A DNA stretch of 64,000 bases from Fen-1273 sp963748405. GTDB lineage: Bacteria; Bacteroidota; Ignavibacteria; UBA10030; UBA6906. The notes beneath the pieces were generated by a model. That model was not told the origin of the DNA. It was given only the letters and a program-made list of their open reading frames with translations, and did no database searches. Position 1 is the first letter of the stretch, and every line of letters starts with the position of its first letter. The position numbers and the translations under genes were made by a program. Below, piece by piece: positions 18,152 to 27,204 of the stretch. The stretch is taken from assembly GCA_963748405.1 (NCBI GenBank), contig CAVVIT010000004.1, positions 1-64,000 of the forward strand, in the 5' to 3' direction.

Positions 18152-18301
18152 CCGGAAAGTACAGTCCCTCTCTTTGGAGCGGGAAACGCGCGAATTGACG
18201 GAATGCGATTGACAGACAAGCAGAGATGAACAACGGAGGGTATGCGGTAACTGAGCAGGAAGGGAAGCTGGTGCGAGGTGAGATGAAGGAGCAGATTAAC
18301 G

Positions 18302-18330
18302 AAAAGCCCCGACACGTGATGCCGGGGCTC
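18302..18330 (-). terminator. Rho-independent terminator of the DUF4397 gene
   Basis: On the minus strand AGCCCCG and CGGGGCT (18323-18329 and 18305-18311) form a stem followed by TTTTC. It lies about 27 bp after the stop codon of the gene at 18357. Confidence 0.8.
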
Positions 18331-18356
18331 TCCGTCACTTCTGACCTGGGCAGGGT

Positions 18357-20780
18357 CTACTTCAGTAAAACCATCTTCCGGACGGAGATGAACGTCCCCG
18401 CCTGAAGCCTGTACAGGTACACCCCCGAAGCCAGGTTCGTCGCGTTGAGTGTGACCCGGTACGAACCCGCCTGAAGCTGCCCGTTGACCAGCGTTGCCAC
18501 CTCCTGGCCGATGCTATTGTAGACCTTCAGAGTTGTTTGTCCCGCCGTCGGAATCGAGAAGCTGATCTCTGTCGAGGGATTGAACGGATTCGGATAGTTC
18601 TGCGTCAGCTCATACTGCCGGGGAGCCGGGCCGGAAGTCGATTGAATGTCCGTGGTAAGCCCGAACGGGACGACCGTGCCGTCGTTAAGAGCTGCGAAAA
18701 GCCCGAATGACCTTCCGTTCTTGTTGGCTGCAGGGTTCAGGAATCCCGAGGCGAACACGGTTGCACTGCGGTTCGCCAGAGCGGAAAGATTCGCCGTGAA
18801 CGAGGCAACCGTTGTGGTGCTGGTGGTATCCTTCACGTCAAGCGTGTACGAACCCGCGGGGACCGCGATGTATCCCGCAATGTCTCCGTAGGCTATGCTG
18901 TGCACTAGCCTTCCGACACCGCGGGCGACGACGTCGACCGCTGGAGCATCAGTCGAACCGTGAACGACGGCGAACTCGACCTTGCCGCTCGTTGCAGAAG
19001 CTTCCTCGGCCGATGCGTTGACGAAGAGAGTAAACGCGGTGTTCCTCCCGCTCGGATTGGCCGCGAAACCAGTCCCGAGAACCCCGTTGGCAATGACGAC
19101 ATACGTTGCTCCTGGAGTGAGCGTGACTGCGAAGTTCTTCAGTGTGTCGCCTGCAGAGACGCTGTTCTTTCCTGCGATGCCGATGTCGATGGGCGTGCCG
19201 GCGGGAGCGTCGATGAACGGTGTCGCGGTGCGGAATGCGAACTTGCTGAGCAGCCTCGAGCCGTTGAGGTAGACAGTCACCGAGTCAGCGGCGGGATCCG
19301 CTGAGTTGTGAATCACCTGGACGCGCGCGGTCGTGATCTGCGGCAGCGTAACCACCTGCCCGTTCGCAAGCGCAGCGAAGAGCCCGAATGCCTTCCCGTT
19401 CTGATTGGCGGACGGAGTGAGGAAACCGGAGGCGAACACCGTCGCGGTGCGGTTCGACAGTGTTGACAGGTCGGCGTTGAACGTGGCGACCAGCACTTTG
19501 CCCGACGTATCTCGTACATCCAGCGTGTATTTCGCCGCCGGAACTGAGATGTAGCCGGTCACGTCTCCATAGAATGCCGCGGGGACAAGCGTCGCGACAC
19601 CGCGGGCCACAACCTTCACGCCGGGGGCGTCGGTTGCGCCGTGGACGACGGCGAACGCCACGTTCCCGCCCGATGTCGTGTCCAGCGCCGGGGTGCTTAT
19701 CAGAAGCGTCAGCGCCGTGTTCCGGCCGTTCGGGTTTGCAGCATAGCTCACGGGGGTGACCAGGCCGTCGGCGATTACGACGTATTTCTGGCCGGGCGTG
19801 AGCGTGAGCTGGAAATTCTTGAGCGTGTCACTGGCCGACATGCTGTGCTTTGCCGCAATGCCGATGTTGATCGGCGAGCCTGCCGGTGCGTCAATGAACG
19901 GCGTTGCTGACCGGAATGCGAAGCTTGTGAGCAGCTTTGCGCCGTTGAGATAGACATCCACGGAGTCAGCGGCCTTGTCTGCGGCGTTGTGAATCACCTG
20001 GACGCGCGCCGTCGTGATCTGGGGGAGCGGGACAACCTGGCCGTTCGCGAGCGCGGCGAAGAGACCGAAAGCCTTCCCATTCTTGTTCGCCGACGGAGTC
20101 AGGAACCCGGATGCGAAGACCGTTGCCGTCCGATTAGCCAGGCCCGAGAGGTCCGCGTTGAATGTCGCAACCGCCACTGTTCCGGACGTATCTTTGACAT
20201 CCAGGGTGTAATCTGCCGCCGGGACGGAGATGTACGGCGTCACGTCACCGTAGAAAGCCTTCGGGACAATCGTCACCACACCGCGGGCCACAACCTTCAC
20301 GCCGGGTGCGTCGGTTGCTCCATGGACCACCGCGAAGCTCACGTTCCCTCCCGAGGTGGTGTCCTGGGCCGGTGTAGAAATGATGAGCGAAAGTCCTAAA
20401 TTCCGGCCGTTCGGATTCGCGGCGAATCCGGTGGAGTTCACCACGCCGCTGGCGATTGCAACGTATTTCTGCCCCGCCGTCAACGTCACCTGGAAATTTT
20501 TGAGCGTGTCGTTAACCGAGATGCTGTTCTTCCCCGCGATGCCGATGTTGATCGGCGTGCCGGCGGGAGCGTCGATGAACGGTGTCGCGGTGCGGAACGC
20601 GAAATTGCTGAGCAGTTTTGCACCATTGAGGTACACGGTAACTGTGTCAGCGGCCGGGTCGGCAGAATTGTGTATTACCTGGAGCCGCGCCGTCTGTGCC
20701 TCTGTTCTGTTGAAGCTCAGCCCGAGACTTACAAGGAATGCAAGAATCACAAAGCGGGACACTCTTTGGGGATGCATCAT
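18357..20780 (-). CDS. Secreted DUF4397 repeat protein with T9SS sorting domain
   Basis: The 807-aa protein has a signal peptide (VSRFVILAFLVSLGLSF, cleavage near TEA-Q). Three tandem ~227-aa units each contain two related DUF4397 halves, one with VIHNSADPAADTVTVYLNG and one with FAVVHGATDAPGVKVVARGV. A type A T9SS sorting domain follows (LTQNYPNPFNPSTEISFSIP, VYNSIGQEVATLVNG, ASGVYLYRLQAG, KMVLLK). AGGAGG lies one base before ATG 20780 and four before ATG 20777, so the second ATG may be the real start. The three units are close copies at DNA level, exactly 681 bp apart. The role is unknown; surface or extracellular location is expected. A terminator follows at 18302. Confidence 0.88.
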   Translation of the reverse strand: MMHPQRVSRFVILAFLVSLGLSFNRTEAQTARLQVIHNSADPAADTVTVYLNGAKLLSNFAFRTATPFIDAPAGTPINIGIAGKNSISVNDTLKNFQVTLTAGQKYVAIASGVVNSTGFAANPNGRNLGLSLIISTPAQDTTSGGNVSFAVVHGATDAPGVKVVARGVVTIVPKAFYGDVTPYISVPAADYTLDVKDTSGTVAVATFNADLSGLANRTATVFASGFLTPSANKNGKAFGLFAALANGQVVPLPQITTARVQVIHNAADKAADSVDVYLNGAKLLTSFAFRSATPFIDAPAGSPINIGIAAKHSMSASDTLKNFQLTLTPGQKYVVIADGLVTPVSYAANPNGRNTALTLLISTPALDTTSGGNVAFAVVHGATDAPGVKVVARGVATLVPAAFYGDVTGYISVPAAKYTLDVRDTSGKVLVATFNADLSTLSNRTATVFASGFLTPSANQNGKAFGLFAALANGQVVTLPQITTARVQVIHNSADPAADSVTVYLNGSRLLSKFAFRTATPFIDAPAGTPIDIGIAGKNSVSAGDTLKNFAVTLTPGATYVVIANGVLGTGFAANPSGRNTAFTLFVNASAEEASATSGKVEFAVVHGSTDAPAVDVVARGVGRLVHSIAYGDIAGYIAVPAGSYTLDVKDTTSTTTVASFTANLSALANRSATVFASGFLNPAANKNGRSFGLFAALNDGTVVPFGLTTDIQSTSGPAPRQYELTQNYPNPFNPSTEISFSIPTAGQTTLKVYNSIGQEVATLVNGQLQAGSYRVTLNATNLASGVYLYRLQAGTFISVRKMVLLK
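18650..20690 (-). repeat. Three 681-bp tandem coding repeats
   Basis: The same motif (GAATCACCTG or GTATTACCTG on the plus strand, marking the unit start) occurs at 20672, 19991 and 19310, each exactly 681 bp (227 codons) apart. Long stretches are nearly identical between units. Recombination between units could change copy number in frame. Confidence 0.8.
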
Positions 20781-20913
20781 GCCTCCTATAGTTGGTTGGT
20801 GGTTGAAATATCTGTGAGTTCGGCCATTTGGCGGTCTCTTGCACGAACGTGCCGATTTAACCGAAAGTTTCGTTTTAGGCGATTTATTTTAATTATTCGT
20901 TTCATTTTCAATG

Positions 20914-20940
20914 TTGGCCATTGTGGCCTATTTTGGCCAC
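20914..20940. promoter_or_regulatory. Clustered TGGCCA motifs, possible operator
   Basis: TGGCC(A) occurs three times within 27 bp (GGCC at 20916, 20925 and 20935), spaced about one helical turn apart, in the AT-rich divergent region between the DUF4397 and DUF2867 genes. Helically phased palindromic hexamers suggest a protein-binding site. The binding protein is unknown. Confidence 0.3.
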
Positions 20941-21001
20941 TTTCTGAGCGACAGGGAGGGTCAATTCTGAATCTATCGGTGGAACCAGTTGTTATGAGGG
21001 A

Positions 21002-22465
21002 ATGAAAGGCTCGAAACCTCTCGAAAGGGAAGAAAAACGCCACCGGATCCTTATTGCAGGCGCCACGGGCTACGTCGGCGGCAGGCTCCTTTCGACGCTT
21101 CAGTCTGCCGGATATGATGTGCGGTGTCTTGCCCGGAAACCTGACTACCTCATCCCTCGAATAAAGCCTCCCACTACCGTCTCGACTGGAGACGTCCTGA
21201 ATGCTCCCTCGCTTCAGGGGATACTTAAGGGGCGCGATGTCGCGTTCTACCTGGTTCATTCCATGGGCTCTGCTGGCTCGTTTGAGGAGGAGGATCGGCT
21301 CGGCGCGACCAACTTCGCAAACGCCGCACGACACTCCTCGCTCAGGCGCATCATCTATCTGGGGGGCCTTGCCGGCGATCAGGGGGAGTTGTCTCAGCAT
21401 CTGAGGAGCAGACACGAGGTCGGTCAAATACTGCGAACCAGCGGTATTCCCGTCGTTGAGCTGCGCGCCTCAATCGTCATCGGCTCTGGGAGCCTTTCGT
21501 TCGACCTTGTCCGCTCTCTTGCCGAGCACCTTCCGGTCATGCTCCTTCCGCGATGGGTGGGTGTCCTTGCGCAGCCGATCGGTATAGGTGACCTCATTAG
21601 CTACCTGACCGCATCCATGGACATCAACGTGCCGGAAAGCCTGGTGATTGAAATCGGCGGCGCGGATGTCGTCTCGTACCGGGATCTGATAATGGAATAT
21701 GCGCGCCAGCGAGGTCTCCATCGGGTCCTGATCCCTGTACCTGTTCTGACACCACGCCTGAGCAGCCTCTGGCTGGGCCTGGTCACCCCTCTATACGCGC
21801 GCGTTGGACGTAAGCTCATTGACAGCATCCGGCACCCGACCATCGTGAGAGATCCTGCCGCGCTGCGCCTGTTTGGCATCAGGCCGCTAGGCGTGGCTGA
21901 TGCGATGGCTGCGGCGATCAGGAACGAGGACCGGGAGTTTGCTGAGACCCGATGGTCGGGAGCGCTCTCTTCGGTGGGGCATGCTCCCTACGGCGGAGTT
22001 CGTCTCGGGAGCCGGATATTCGACTCGCGCGAGATCACCGTGTGCGTCCCTCCCGGGAAGGCTTTTAAGCCTATCCAGGCGCTCGGGGGGAAGAACGGGT
22101 GGTATGCATTCAATTTCTTGTGGAGGCTGCGGGGCATGATTGACCTGGCCGTTGGCGGTGCAGGGATGCGGCGGGGTCGGCCTGAGGGCGATCTTCACAT
22201 GGGAGACCCGCTCGATTTCTGGCGGGTGGAATCGTACGATCCCCCGTTTCATCTCCGGCTTGCGGCCGAAATGAAGGTCCCGGGTGAGGCATGGCTTGAG
22301 TACGAAGTGAAACCCCTCGGGGAGGGTTCGGTGATCACACAGACGGCAATATTTCATCCGGCCGGACTCGCGGGGCTTGCCTATTGGTATGGAATATACC
22401 CTGTCCACGCACTCATATTCCGGGGGATGATACGAGCCATTGCGCAAAGGGCGGAGAATTCGTGA
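21002..22465 (+). CDS. NAD(P)-binding SDR protein with C-terminal DUF2867
   Basis: The 487-aa protein has an N-terminal Rossmann fold (ILIAGATGYVGGRLL, residues ~16-30). The NmrA/atypical-SDR body follows, with FYLVHSMGSAGSF and YLGGLAG. The C-terminal DUF2867 domain lies at about 340-480 (GGKNGWYAFNFLWRLRGMID, MGDPLDFWRVE, YWYGIYPVHALIFRGMI). Proteins with this architecture are common but biochemically uncharacterised; oxidoreductase activity is inferred. It starts at ATG 21002, divergent from the DUF4397 gene, and is followed by the SOUL protein gene about 120 bp downstream. Confidence 0.85.
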   Translation: MKGSKPLEREEKRHRILIAGATGYVGGRLLSTLQSAGYDVRCLARKPDYLIPRIKPPTTVSTGDVLNAPSLQGILKGRDVAFYLVHSMGSAGSFEEEDRLGATNFANAARHSSLRRIIYLGGLAGDQGELSQHLRSRHEVGQILRTSGIPVVELRASIVIGSGSLSFDLVRSLAEHLPVMLLPRWVGVLAQPIGIGDLISYLTASMDINVPESLVIEIGGADVVSYRDLIMEYARQRGLHRVLIPVPVLTPRLSSLWLGLVTPLYARVGRKLIDSIRHPTIVRDPAALRLFGIRPLGVADAMAAAIRNEDREFAETRWSGALSSVGHAPYGGVRLGSRIFDSREITVCVPPGKAFKPIQALGGKNGWYAFNFLWRLRGMIDLAVGGAGMRRGRPEGDLHMGDPLDFWRVESYDPPFHLRLAAEMKVPGEAWLEYEVKPLGEGSVITQTAIFHPAGLAGLAYWYGIYPVHALIFRGMIRAIAQRAENS

Positions 22466-22585
22466 ATGGGAGGCAACCTCCGTCGGGGCGGCAAGTACTG
22501 CAGTCAGGAAGGCGGTCAGTCAGTTCACCGTGACCTTGTTTGAGCTTCATTCGTCTTGAGTTTCATCACCACAGGAGATTGCGCA

Positions 22586-23164
22586 ATGGCAATTAAACAA
22601 CCACCGTACAAGGTCAACCGAAGGGATGGCCGATTTGAATTGCGTCGCTATGAGCCATACATCGTGGCGGAGACTTCTGTAGAGGCTGCGGAGCCGGAAG
22701 CCGGCACATCCGAGGGCTTCCGCCGGCTGGCGGGATTCATATTCGGGGGAAACAGGGCCAGGAAGTCAATCGCTATGACAGCACCGGTGGCAACGGCCCG
22801 CTCAGAGAAAATAGCTATGACAGCACCTGTCGAGACTCAGCGGGGAGGTCAGGGGATGGTGATGACCTTTATGATGCCGTCACGATATACGCTTGAAACG
22901 CTGCCTGAGCCGGATGATCCGCGAGTGCTGATCAGACGCATTCCTGGCCGAACCATGGCGGCGATCCGGTTTTCCGGCAGCTGGAGGGAAGAGCGGTTCG
23001 CGGAGCATACTGCGCAACTGTTGACATGGCTGCGGGAACACAATCTCGTCGTGATTGGCACTCCCGTTGTGGCACGCTATAACCCACCATGGACGCCTTG
23101 GCTCATAAGGAGAAACGAGGTGCTTGTGGAGATACGAATGGACTCTCAAGTCTTTTCCGGATGA
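22586..23164 (+). CDS. SOUL-family heme-binding protein
   Basis: The 192-aa SOUL/HBP domain protein has the family order YEPYIVAETSVE, then IAMTAPV twice (residues ~61 and ~74), then VMTFMMPSRYT, and near the end ARYNPPWTPWLIRRNEVLVEI. ATG 22586 is chosen because AGGAGA lies 7 nt upstream; a longer frame from 22556 has no ribosome-binding site. Bacterial SOUL proteins are cytoplasmic or periplasmic; no signal peptide is seen. Heme binding is family knowledge, and the cellular role is unknown. Confidence 0.88.
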   Translation: MAIKQPPYKVNRRDGRFELRRYEPYIVAETSVEAAEPEAGTSEGFRRLAGFIFGGNRARKSIAMTAPVATARSEKIAMTAPVETQRGGQGMVMTFMMPSRYTLETLPEPDDPRVLIRRIPGRTMAAIRFSGSWREERFAEHTAQLLTWLREHNLVVIGTPVVARYNPPWTPWLIRRNEVLVEIRMDSQVFSG

Positions 23165-23311
23165 TTCTTTCGCTGTATGTATCTGTCACAAAGTGCCGGC
23201 CCCTCGTGGGACAATGAGGGCTGGCGCCCGGTGAGCACTTGGCGGGGCACTTGAACCAAGTGGTATTCTCGTGACGCTGGGGATCGAAGTTTGGACACCT
23301 GCAGAAACTGC

Positions 23312-23346
23312 AAATCCCCTACCGGCAGAGCCGGTAGGGGATTTTT
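23312..23346 (+). terminator. Strong bidirectional terminator between the SOUL gene and tRNA-fMet
   Basis: AAATCCCCTACCGG (23312-23325) and its exact complement (23331-23344) form a 14-bp stem with a 5-nt loop, followed by TTT on the plus strand. It can also end the minus-strand tRNA transcript. Confidence 0.85.
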
Positions 23347-23360
23347 ACAGTAGAAGCTTG

Positions 23361-23433
<73 letters not shown>

Positions 23434-23443
23434 ATCGTGTATT

Positions 23444-23472
23444 AATATACGGAGGAATGTCGCCTAAGTCAA
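23444..23472 (-). promoter_or_regulatory. Sigma70-type promoter of tRNA-fMet
   Basis: On the minus strand, -35 TTGACT (23467-23472) and -10 TATATT (23444-23449) are separated by exactly 17 bp. The predicted start is near 23437, a few bases before the tRNA. Confidence 0.85.
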
Positions 23473-23502
23473 GCCCGAAACACAGGCGATTCTTCACAGA
23501 AT

Positions 23503-24483
23503 TCAGAGCCAGCCTTGCGACCGGTACCACTGGACGGTGCTCCGGATCCCTTCCTCGAGCGATATCTCCTGCGTGTAACCGAAATCCCGCTGCGCCTTTG
23601 ACGAGTCGCACGTCCAGTAGTCCTGGACCATGTCGCGCGCTTTTTCAAAATTGATGAGGACGGGCTTCCTGCTGAACATCCCGAATAACTCGGAAACCGC
23701 GGCGATGGCGTACACGCCCGCTTCGGGGACCTTGATCCGGAGTGCGGCCTTCCCCAGTGCGGCACGCGAGACATCTCCGACCTCTTTCCAGCCGTAGACA
23801 CGGCTGCTGGAAATGAAATAGGTCTGTCCGACCGCCCTGTCGCTTCCCGCGGCCATGACGAACCCGCGGACCAGGTCGCCGACGTGTATCAGGCTCACGA
23901 ATTTCTCTTTCATCCCGACCATCGGCTGCAGCCCCTTGCCCATCGTGTTGAAGAATTCGTAGATGTCTTTGTCTCTCGGGCCATAGACGGCGGGGGGGCG
24001 GACGATCGTAATCGGGATCTTCTCAAGGCGCTGTGCACACTCCTGCTCCGCTTTCCACTTGCTCTTCCCGTACGTCGTGATCGGGGCGGGAGTCGTTTCC
24101 TCCGTCACGGGGGTGATGCCGGGGCTTGGGCCCGCCGCGGTCTGGCTGCTGATCTGGACGAATCTCTTCAGTCCGGGGTTGTGCCGGATCACGGCGTCGA
24201 GCATGTTGACGACCCCCTCAGTGTTTCCGCGGTAGTATTCCTCCGGTGTTTTCGCCTTTGTCACGCCGGCAGAATGGAACACGTAATCCACGCCGCTGAC
24301 GGCGTTCTGGAGGGCGACGGTGTCGAAAAGGTCGCCGTATACACACTCGACGGGAAGCCCCTTGAGCCAGACGGTGTCGCTGGTTTTACGGAGCAATACC
24401 CGGACGGCATAGTTCTGCTTCAGGAGGAGCTCCACCAGGTGGCTGCCGATGAACCCGGTGGCTCCGGTGACGAGTGCGATCAC
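23503..24483 (-). CDS. Extended SDR (NAD-dependent epimerase/dehydratase), CerR-like candidate
   Basis: The 326-aa protein has an N-terminal Rossmann motif VTGATGFIGSHLVELL, D61-type VYGDLFD, the VDYVFHSAGV motif, and the catalytic Tyr/Lys in TYGKSKWKAEQ. Ser before the Tyr is in QISSQTAAG. It is an extended SDR of the 3-beta-HSD/dihydroflavonol reductase class. It lies divergent from the serine palmitoyltransferase gene with a shared 180-bp region. In Caulobacter an SDR of this class (CerR) reduces the 3-keto group in ceramide synthesis, so the same job is inferred here. The start is a GTG at 24483. Confidence 0.8.
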   Translation of the reverse strand: MIALVTGATGFIGSHLVELLLKQNYAVRVLLRKTSDTVWLKGLPVECVYGDLFDTVALQNAVSGVDYVFHSAGVTKAKTPEEYYRGNTEGVVNMLDAVIRHNPGLKRFVQISSQTAAGPSPGITPVTEETTPAPITTYGKSKWKAEQECAQRLEKIPITIVRPPAVYGPRDKDIYEFFNTMGKGLQPMVGMKEKFVSLIHVGDLVRGFVMAAGSDRAVGQTYFISSSRVYGWKEVGDVSRAALGKAALRIKVPEAGVYAIAAVSELFGMFSRKPVLINFEKARDMVQDYWTCDSSKAQRDFGYTQEISLEEGIRSTVQWYRSQGWL

Positions 24484-24518
24484 GCTCTGGTGCCGTTATG
24501 ATAGAGGGAAGGTCGGGA

Positions 24519-24547
24519 TTGACTTTATTGACCGGTTCAAGTATATT
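24519..24547 (+). promoter_or_regulatory. Sigma70-type promoter of the serine palmitoyltransferase gene
   Basis: TTGACT (24519-24524), a 17-bp spacer, and TATATT (24542-24547) predict a transcript start near 24554. This is 26 nt before GTG 24580 or 110 nt before GTG 24664. Confidence 0.8.
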
Positions 24548-24663
24548 GAAGAAATATCACTTAAGCAATCCTGCATACAGTGCTAAATTCCCCCGATAGC
24601 ACCACATCTTCACGCAGTGATCGCGCTGCTCATCCTTACCATCCAAGCGAGGAACGTTCCCCA

Positions 24664-25881
24664 GTGACCCAGGCTACGAAGAAAACCGTCGATCTTTTTC
24701 AGAAGTGCTACACATTCACCCGGGCCGATGAAATCAAGGCTCTCGGATATTACCCGTACTTCCGTCCGATAGAAGAGAATGAAGGCCCCGTGGTGACGAT
24801 CGAAGGACGGAAAATCATCATGGCCGGGTCCAACAACTATCTCGGTTTGACGGCGGACCCCCGCGTCAAGAAGGCCGCCATCGCCGCCATAGAGAAATAC
24901 GGCACCGGGTGCTCAGGCTCGAGGTATCTGACAGGGACGCTGGATCTGCATATCCGGCTCGAAGAGCGACTTGCCGCATTTTACGGCAAGGAAGCGTGCC
25001 TCCTCTACAGCACAGGGTACCAGACTGCCCAGGGGATCATCCCGACGCTGGTCGGGAAAGGGGAGTACGTCGTCTCCGACAAGGACAACCATGCGTGCAT
25101 CATGGCCGGCAATCTGATGGCGAAAGGTGCATTCGCGGAGTTCGTCCGGTACAAGCACAACGACATGGAAGACCTTGAACGCGTGCTTGCGAAGCTTCCG
25201 GCGGAGTCGCCGAAGCTCGTCGTCAGCGACGGCGTGTTCAGCACCGCGGGAACCATCGTTGATCTCCCGAACCTCGTGAAAGCCGCCCGGAGACATAACG
25301 CGCGGATACTCATCGATGACGCGCACGCCACGGGGGTGATCGGGAAGGGGGGACGCGGGACCGCGAGCTACTACGGCCTCGAAAAGGACGTGGACATGAC
25401 GATGGGGACGTTCAGCAAAACGTTCGCTTCGCTCGGCGGGTTCGTGGTCGCGGAGAAGGCCGTCATCAACTGGCTGAAGCACCAGGCGCCCGCGCTGATT
25501 TTCAGCGCCAGCCCGACGCCGGCATCGGTAGCCGCCGCGCTGGCGGCGCTCGACATACTGGAAACCGAGCCGTGGAGAATCGAAAAGCTCATCGTGAACG
25601 CGCGGAAGATCAGGGAAGGATTCAGGAACATGGGCTTCAACATCATCGACGGAGAAACCGGAATCGTGCCGGTCATCATCGGTGATGACACGAACACGTT
25701 TGTTTTCTGGCGCGCCCTCTTCGATGCCGGCGTGTTCGTCAATGCATTTATCAGTCCGGGCGTGCCGAACGGCATGCAGATGCTCCGGACGAGCTTCATG
25801 GCCTCGCACGAGGAAAAACATCTCGACAGAATACTCGAAGTGTTCGGCGAAATCGGCCGATCGCTCGGCGTGATTCACTGA
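24664..25881 (+). CDS. spt: Serine palmitoyltransferase-like alpha-oxoamine synthase
   Basis: A PLP enzyme of the KBL/BioF/SPT family condenses serine with a fatty acyl thioester to give 3-ketosphinganine. It has the N-terminal NNYLGLTADPRV, GTGCSGSRYLTG, the His stacking region DKDNHACIMAG, VSDGVFSTAGTI, DDAHATG, and the PLP Lys in GTFSKTFASLGG. SPT is preferred over BioF/KBL because of length (405 aa), the RADEIKALGYYPYFRPIEEN N-terminus and the context of an SDR and a GNAT-like protein. GTG 24664 has GAGGAA about 10 nt upstream; an in-frame GTG at 24580 would add 28 disordered residues. A product in sphingolipid/ceramide synthesis is inferred. Confidence 0.85.
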   Translation: MTQATKKTVDLFQKCYTFTRADEIKALGYYPYFRPIEENEGPVVTIEGRKIIMAGSNNYLGLTADPRVKKAAIAAIEKYGTGCSGSRYLTGTLDLHIRLEERLAAFYGKEACLLYSTGYQTAQGIIPTLVGKGEYVVSDKDNHACIMAGNLMAKGAFAEFVRYKHNDMEDLERVLAKLPAESPKLVVSDGVFSTAGTIVDLPNLVKAARRHNARILIDDAHATGVIGKGGRGTASYYGLEKDVDMTMGTFSKTFASLGGFVVAEKAVINWLKHQAPALIFSASPTPASVAAALAALDILETEPWRIEKLIVNARKIREGFRNMGFNIIDGETGIVPVIIGDDTNTFVFWRALFDAGVFVNAFISPGVPNGMQMLRTSFMASHEEKHLDRILEVFGEIGRSLGVIH

Positions 25882-26026
25882 GCGAGAAGTCAAGGCAGTT
25901 GACCCCGTCTCACCTTCCTCCGGATGCCCGGGTCTGTGTCCCGTAAGCGTCCGGCCCGGTTCCACGGGCTGTCTCCGGAGGCGGGACCCGCTCTTATCCA
26001 GGACATCTGAAAGGCCCAAGCTCCCG

Positions 26027-27145
26027 ATGAACGCCACCGTTATTCGCCCCGTCACCTCCAAGTCCGACGAAAAGAAATTCATCAAGTTCCAGTGGGTCCC
26101 CTATAAGGGGAATCCCTGCTGGGTCCCGCCTCTCCTGATGGATCGGCGTAAGCTGATCGACAGGAAGGGGAACCCTTTCTACATGCACGCGGCGATGGAG
26201 CTCTTTCTCGCTGAACGTGACGGCCGGGTCGTCGGCAGGATCGGCGCCATCGTCAACGACAACCACAACAAGGAACACGGGGAGAACATCGGATTCTTCG
26301 GGTTCTTCGAGTGCATTGACGATCAGAGCGTTGCCAACGCCCTGTTCGACGCCGCACGAAACTGGCTCAAGGGAAAAGGTGTGACGGCGATGCGCGGACC
26401 GGCGAGCCCGTCCGTCAACGACGAGTATGGGCTTCTCATCGAGGGATTCGACCGGGTGCCGGCCGTCCTGATGACCTACAATCCGCCCTACTATCAGGCG
26501 CTCGTCGAGAACTACGGGTTCAGGAAGGCACAGGACCTGTTCGCGTACTACATACACAAGGACAAGGTCTTCAACGAGAAGTTCAAACGGATTTCGGACA
26601 CCGTCCTGAAGCGGGAGACGCTGAAGATCCGCCAGCTCGATATGAAGAAATTCGACGATGAGGTGAAGCTGATCCGCGACATGTACTCGCGCGGTTGGTC
26701 GAAGAACTGGGGCGAGGTTCCGATGACCCCGGAGGAATTTGACTACGTGGCCAAGGATCTGAAGGCGATCGTCGACCCCCGGATCGTCATCGTCGCCGAA
26801 TCGAAGGGGAAGCCCGTCGGGTTCGGCATGACGCTTCCCGATCTGAACCAGGTGCTGATCCACAACAAGCACGGATGGCTGATCCCCGGGATCATCAGGA
26901 TACTCCTCTTCAAGAAGAAGATCGACAGGGTGCGGATCGTGATCCTGGGCGTCCTCCCTGAATACGCCAACACGGGGATCGGCGCGGCGCTGTTCTACGA
27001 GACCGGCCGCCGGTGCGTCGAAGCCGGTTATCCTCACGGCGAGGCGAGCTGGGTGAACGAAGACAACCTGATGATGAACCGCGGGGCGCAGCTCATGCAG
27101 GGAACAATCGACAAGAAATACCGGATTTACCAGATGCCTCTCTGA
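26027..27145 (+). CDS. GNAT-fold acyltransferase, candidate bacterial ceramide synthase
   Basis: The 372-aa protein has an N-terminal region with NPCWVPPLLMDRRKL and KGNPFYMHAAMELFLAERDG, a first GNAT-like half (GRIGAIVNDNHN), and the conserved RGPASPSVNDEYGLLIEGFD. A C-terminal acyltransferase-like half follows (VILGVLPEYANTGIGAALFY). No catalytic assignment is certain from sequence. The Caulobacter bCerS is also a GNAT-type protein working with Spt and CerR. The position 145 bp after spt, on the same strand, supports N-acylation of the sphingoid base. The intervening 145 bp holds no gene. Confidence 0.7.
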   Translation: MNATVIRPVTSKSDEKKFIKFQWVPYKGNPCWVPPLLMDRRKLIDRKGNPFYMHAAMELFLAERDGRVVGRIGAIVNDNHNKEHGENIGFFGFFECIDDQSVANALFDAARNWLKGKGVTAMRGPASPSVNDEYGLLIEGFDRVPAVLMTYNPPYYQALVENYGFRKAQDLFAYYIHKDKVFNEKFKRISDTVLKRETLKIRQLDMKKFDDEVKLIRDMYSRGWSKNWGEVPMTPEEFDYVAKDLKAIVDPRIVIVAESKGKPVGFGMTLPDLNQVLIHNKHGWLIPGIIRILLFKKKIDRVRIVILGVLPEYANTGIGAALFYETGRRCVEAGYPHGEASWVNEDNLMMNRGAQLMQGTIDKKYRIYQMPL

Positions 27146-27204
27146 GTGCCCTCCTCCCGGGCGATCCGGGACCGGACTCGGAGTGAATCCTCGAAGGTGA
27201 AAGT

